Assembly (NCBI GenBank): GCA_904501765.1 | Contig: CAJGCM010000116.1 | Coordinates: 1 to 6,874 of the forward strand | Length of the DNA stretch: 6,874 nucleotides | Source of the DNA: an uncultured Clostridia bacterium | GTDB lineage: Bacteria; Bacillota; Clostridia; Oscillospirales; CAG-272 | Reading direction: 5' to 3' | Part shown: piece by piece, positions 5,133 to 6,874 of the stretch | Layout: every line of letters begins with the position of its first letter | Numbering within the stretch: position 1 is the first letter of the stretch | The notes under the pieces: model-generated | The model's database searches: none | Told to the model about the DNA's origin: nothing | What the model saw: only the letters and a program-made list of their open reading frames with translations | Program-made: the position numbers and the translations under genes

Positions 5133-6023
5133 TTACGACGGGTCGGCTTCGGCATCGGACAAATCCTTATCCTCTGCTTCGCCGTCCAAAAATTCTATTC
5201 TTCGTGGAAGCCCCACGTAAATTATATTTTTCAGTATATTCTCAATTGTGCGAAGGTTGCCGAAGGGGAGAAGATTTACCGCCCCCTCGATTCCGCGGCA
5301 CTCCATAAGAAGAGCGCATTTTATAGTGGCTCGGTTTTCCTTTGTCAGCGGCTTACCCTCGTAAAGTATAACGTAGGGGTTGTAGCTGCCGCTCTTTACG
5401 TCACGGTCGTAATCCTCCGCTGCGTCTGCCGCATATATGAATTTACCTAAATGATAGCCGCAAGCATAGGTCACCGTACGGTCGGCGCCCTCAAGACCGA
5501 AGGCGAATATCTCGCCAAGCAGCTCTCCAAAAAGCTTTGCAGGCTCGTCAACACTGCCGCATCTCTCCTCTTCAAGCGCACCTATGCGCAGGAGCCTGTC
5601 GGAAACCACCTCGGCAAGTTCCGTAAGCCCCGCCTTTTTCTTCGCTCCCGAAAAAATCGGTCTTAAGATGGAGATTGCCATTTTGCGAAGCAGCTTCTCG
5701 TCTGACAAATCGTCCTTCAGCTTATAATACGTCAGAATCCCGAAAGCTCTCGCAGTATATTCAAGCGCCTCGTTTTCCACCAGCATCGGACGGGATTTAA
5801 ACGGGTGGGCTATGCATTTTTTCTTTTTTGCGTCTATTTTGCTCTCGTCAATATAAAGCATACGGACAAGAGCCAAAAATACGCTGTCATAGCTATGGAG
5901 AACGTTAGAAAACGCTCCCGTATGCTTTTTCATAGAACGGCATATCCCGCAATAGGTTGCCTTATAGAACTCGTATTCCTTTACAAGCAGCTCCGCGGGA
6001 TACGGCTTTACATAACCGAACAT
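5133..6023 (-). CDS. DUF5685-like protein with two Asp-rich motifs
   Basis: This 296-residue soluble, mostly helical protein begins MFGYVKPYPAEL and resembles, from memory, the Firmicutes family called DUF5685, whose function is unknown. Visible signatures are YCGIC (24-28, a Cys pair), HSYDSVFLALVRM (43-55), KCIAHPFKSRP (69-79), YYKLKDDLSDE (99-109) and LGKFIYAADAAEDYDRD (192-208) followed by GSYNP (212-216). The last two resemble the paired Asp-rich motifs of squalene/phytoene-synthase-type enzymes, which bind magnesium and diphosphate; this is only pattern similarity. The C-terminal 20 residues are highly acidic. The ATG at 6023 has AAGGA six or seven bases upstream. It leads the run: the J-domain gene starts 19 bases after its stop, suggesting the two products work together. 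Confidence 0.88.
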   Translation of the reverse strand: MFGYVKPYPAELLVKEYEFYKATYCGICRSMKKHTGAFSNVLHSYDSVFLALVRMLYIDESKIDAKKKKCIAHPFKSRPMLVENEALEYTARAFGILTYYKLKDDLSDEKLLRKMAISILRPIFSGAKKKAGLTELAEVVSDRLLRIGALEEERCGSVDEPAKLFGELLGEIFAFGLEGADRTVTYACGYHLGKFIYAADAAEDYDRDVKSGSYNPYVILYEGKPLTKENRATIKCALLMECRGIEGAVNLLPFGNLRTIENILKNIIYVGLPRRIEFLDGEAEDKDLSDAEADPS

Positions 6024-6084
6024 ATAAAATTCCTTACGTGATTATACCGCAAATTCAAAAGGATTTATCGGTAAATATTCAAAA

Positions 6085-6874
6085 TTATTTGCCCATTCCC
6101 TTGCGGGTAAGAGAAATTCTGTGCTTCTCTACGTTAACGTCCTTGATGCGCACCTCTATTACGTCGCCTACTGAATAAAGCTCGGAGGGGTGCTTTATAA
6201 ATCTGTCGGACATCTCGGAGATGTGAAGAAGTCCGTCGTGATGCACTCCGATATCAACGAAGCAACCGAAATCAACTACGTTTCTTACAGTTCCGTTAAG
6301 GAGCATATCGGGCTTCAAATCGGTAATATCAAGAACCTCGGTGGAGAGAATGGGAGCCGGAGCATCGTCACGAATATCACGGCCGGGCTTTTCAAGCTCG
6401 GAGATAATATCGTTAAGAGTAGGCTCGCCGCAGCCAAGCTCACCTGCCAGCTTCGCCACGCCGTATTTCTCCGCATTGAAGCGAAGGAGAGCTATTTTAC
6501 TGTCACGAACGTCCTCGGGGGTAAATCCGAATCTGTGAAGAAGCTCCTCTGCAATAGCATAGGATTCGGGGTGAACGCCTGTGGTATCAAGAACGTTCTT
6601 CGCTCCGGGGATACGGAGGAAGCCTGCACACTGGGTGAACGCCTTCTCACCTATCTTGGGAACCTTAAGAACCTGACTTCTGGTTTTAAACTCGCCGTTC
6701 GCCTCTCTGTATGCCACTATGTTTTTAGCGGCTGTCATATTGATACCCGAAACGTAGGAGAGAAGCGAATAGGAGGCTGTATTTATATCAACGCCTACTG
6801 CGTTTACGCAGTCCTCTACCACTCCTCCGAGAGCCTCGGTAAGTCTTGCCTGCTTCATATCGTGCTGATACTGA
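6085..6874 (-). CDS. tex: Tex-type RNA-binding transcriptional accessory protein, C-terminal part (runs off right edge)
   Basis: Only the last 262 codons are in the window. Reading continues past the Met at 6858 into QYQHD, matching the conserved QYQHDM stretch of Tex, so that Met is internal and not the start. Next come tandem helix-hairpin-helix elements (about residues 25-85 of the visible part, with SYVSGINMTAAKNIV and VPKIGEKAF). A C-terminal S1 RNA-binding domain (about 187-260) follows, with GTVRNVVDFGCFVDIG, DGLLHISEMS and HRISLTRKG. Full-length Tex is about 700-780 residues; the YqgF-like and helix-turn-helix parts lie outside. Tex is a conserved nucleic-acid-binding protein (Spt6-related) linked to transcription and virulence-gene expression. 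A 61-base gap without a convincing terminator separates it from the next gene, so read-through into that operon is possible. Confidence 0.95.
   Translation of the reverse strand, partial: QYQHDMKQARLTEALGGVVEDCVNAVGVDINTASYSLLSYVSGINMTAAKNIVAYREANGEFKTRSQVLKVPKIGEKAFTQCAGFLRIPGAKNVLDTTGVHPESYAIAEELLHRFGFTPEDVRDSKIALLRFNAEKYGVAKLAGELGCGEPTLNDIISELEKPGRDIRDDAPAPILSTEVLDITDLKPDMLLNGTVRNVVDFGCFVDIGVHHDGLLHISEMSDRFIKHPSELYSVGDVIEVRIKDVNVEKHRISLTRKGMGK

Noticed and set aside
5115..5450. Plus-strand 111-residue reading frame opposite the DUF5685-like gene.
   Set aside because: It lies wholly antisense to a well-supported gene, has no ribosome binding site and shows no family motif.
6041..6069. A perfect TATAAT (6046-6041) just before the DUF5685-like gene, as an operon promoter.
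   Set aside because: The expected start near 6034 would fall inside the ribosome binding site (6036-6031), leaving almost no leader, and the -35 position reads GATAAA. It is probably AT-rich chance.
6047..6080. Hairpin ACCG...CGGT after the tex stop, as a terminator.
   Set aside because: Only four plus four pairs separated by bulges, and no T run follows.
6085..6858. A complete 257-residue gene starting at the ATG at 6858.
   Set aside because: The open frame continues upstream to the window edge with QYQHD, the conserved Tex sequence, so this Met is internal and the gene is truncated by the window.

Overview
The window looks like a chromosomal segment from a spore-forming, low-to-mid GC Firmicute of the class Clostridia, possibly an uncultured gut-type lineage. 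This rests on the gene content: a SpoIIQ-like sporulation protein, a J-domain protein with a cysteine-rich tail, a DUF5685-type protein, AGGAGG-type ribosome binding sites, and promoters of sigma-A and sigma-F type. It is an inference from protein character, since no search was possible. All recognisable genes lie on the minus strand, so transcription runs from the right end of the window to the left.

Right part (6874 down to 1811). The 3' end of tex (Tex-type RNA-binding protein) enters from the right edge. After a 61-base gap comes a tightly packed run: a DUF5685-like protein with two Asp-rich motifs, a J-domain protein with a nine-cysteine tail, a small polytopic membrane protein, rimO (ribosomal protein S12 methylthiotransferase) and pgsA (phosphatidylglycerophosphate synthase). 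The last two overlap by four bases (ATGA). The run closes with a good intrinsic terminator at 1811-1853. It combines housekeeping functions (rimO, pgsA) with a three-gene block of unknown purpose.

Middle part (1774 down to 1012). A single gene encodes a membrane-anchored M23/LytM-domain protein that best resembles SpoIIQ, the forespore partner of SpoIIIAH. It is preceded by a sequence close to the sigma-F consensus with exact 15-base spacing. The metal ligands are kept, but the catalytic His of the YxHL motif is Asn.

Left part (1016 down to 1). The interval between the SpoIIQ-like gene and hom is not empty. It holds a candidate structured RNA of about 139 nt (1004-866) that folds as a long rod with a central bubble, like 6S RNA. 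A -10-like box overlaps the upstream stop codon. A large compound terminator follows at 787-866. Then come an imperfect 20-bp dyad and a strong sigma-A promoter (TTGAAA-17-TACAAT) for hom, homoserine dehydrogenase, whose N-terminal 226 codons are visible before the gene runs off the left edge.

The items most worth a second look are the 6S-like RNA, the SpoIIQ-like protein with its sigma-F-like promoter, and the DUF5685-DnaJ-membrane protein block.
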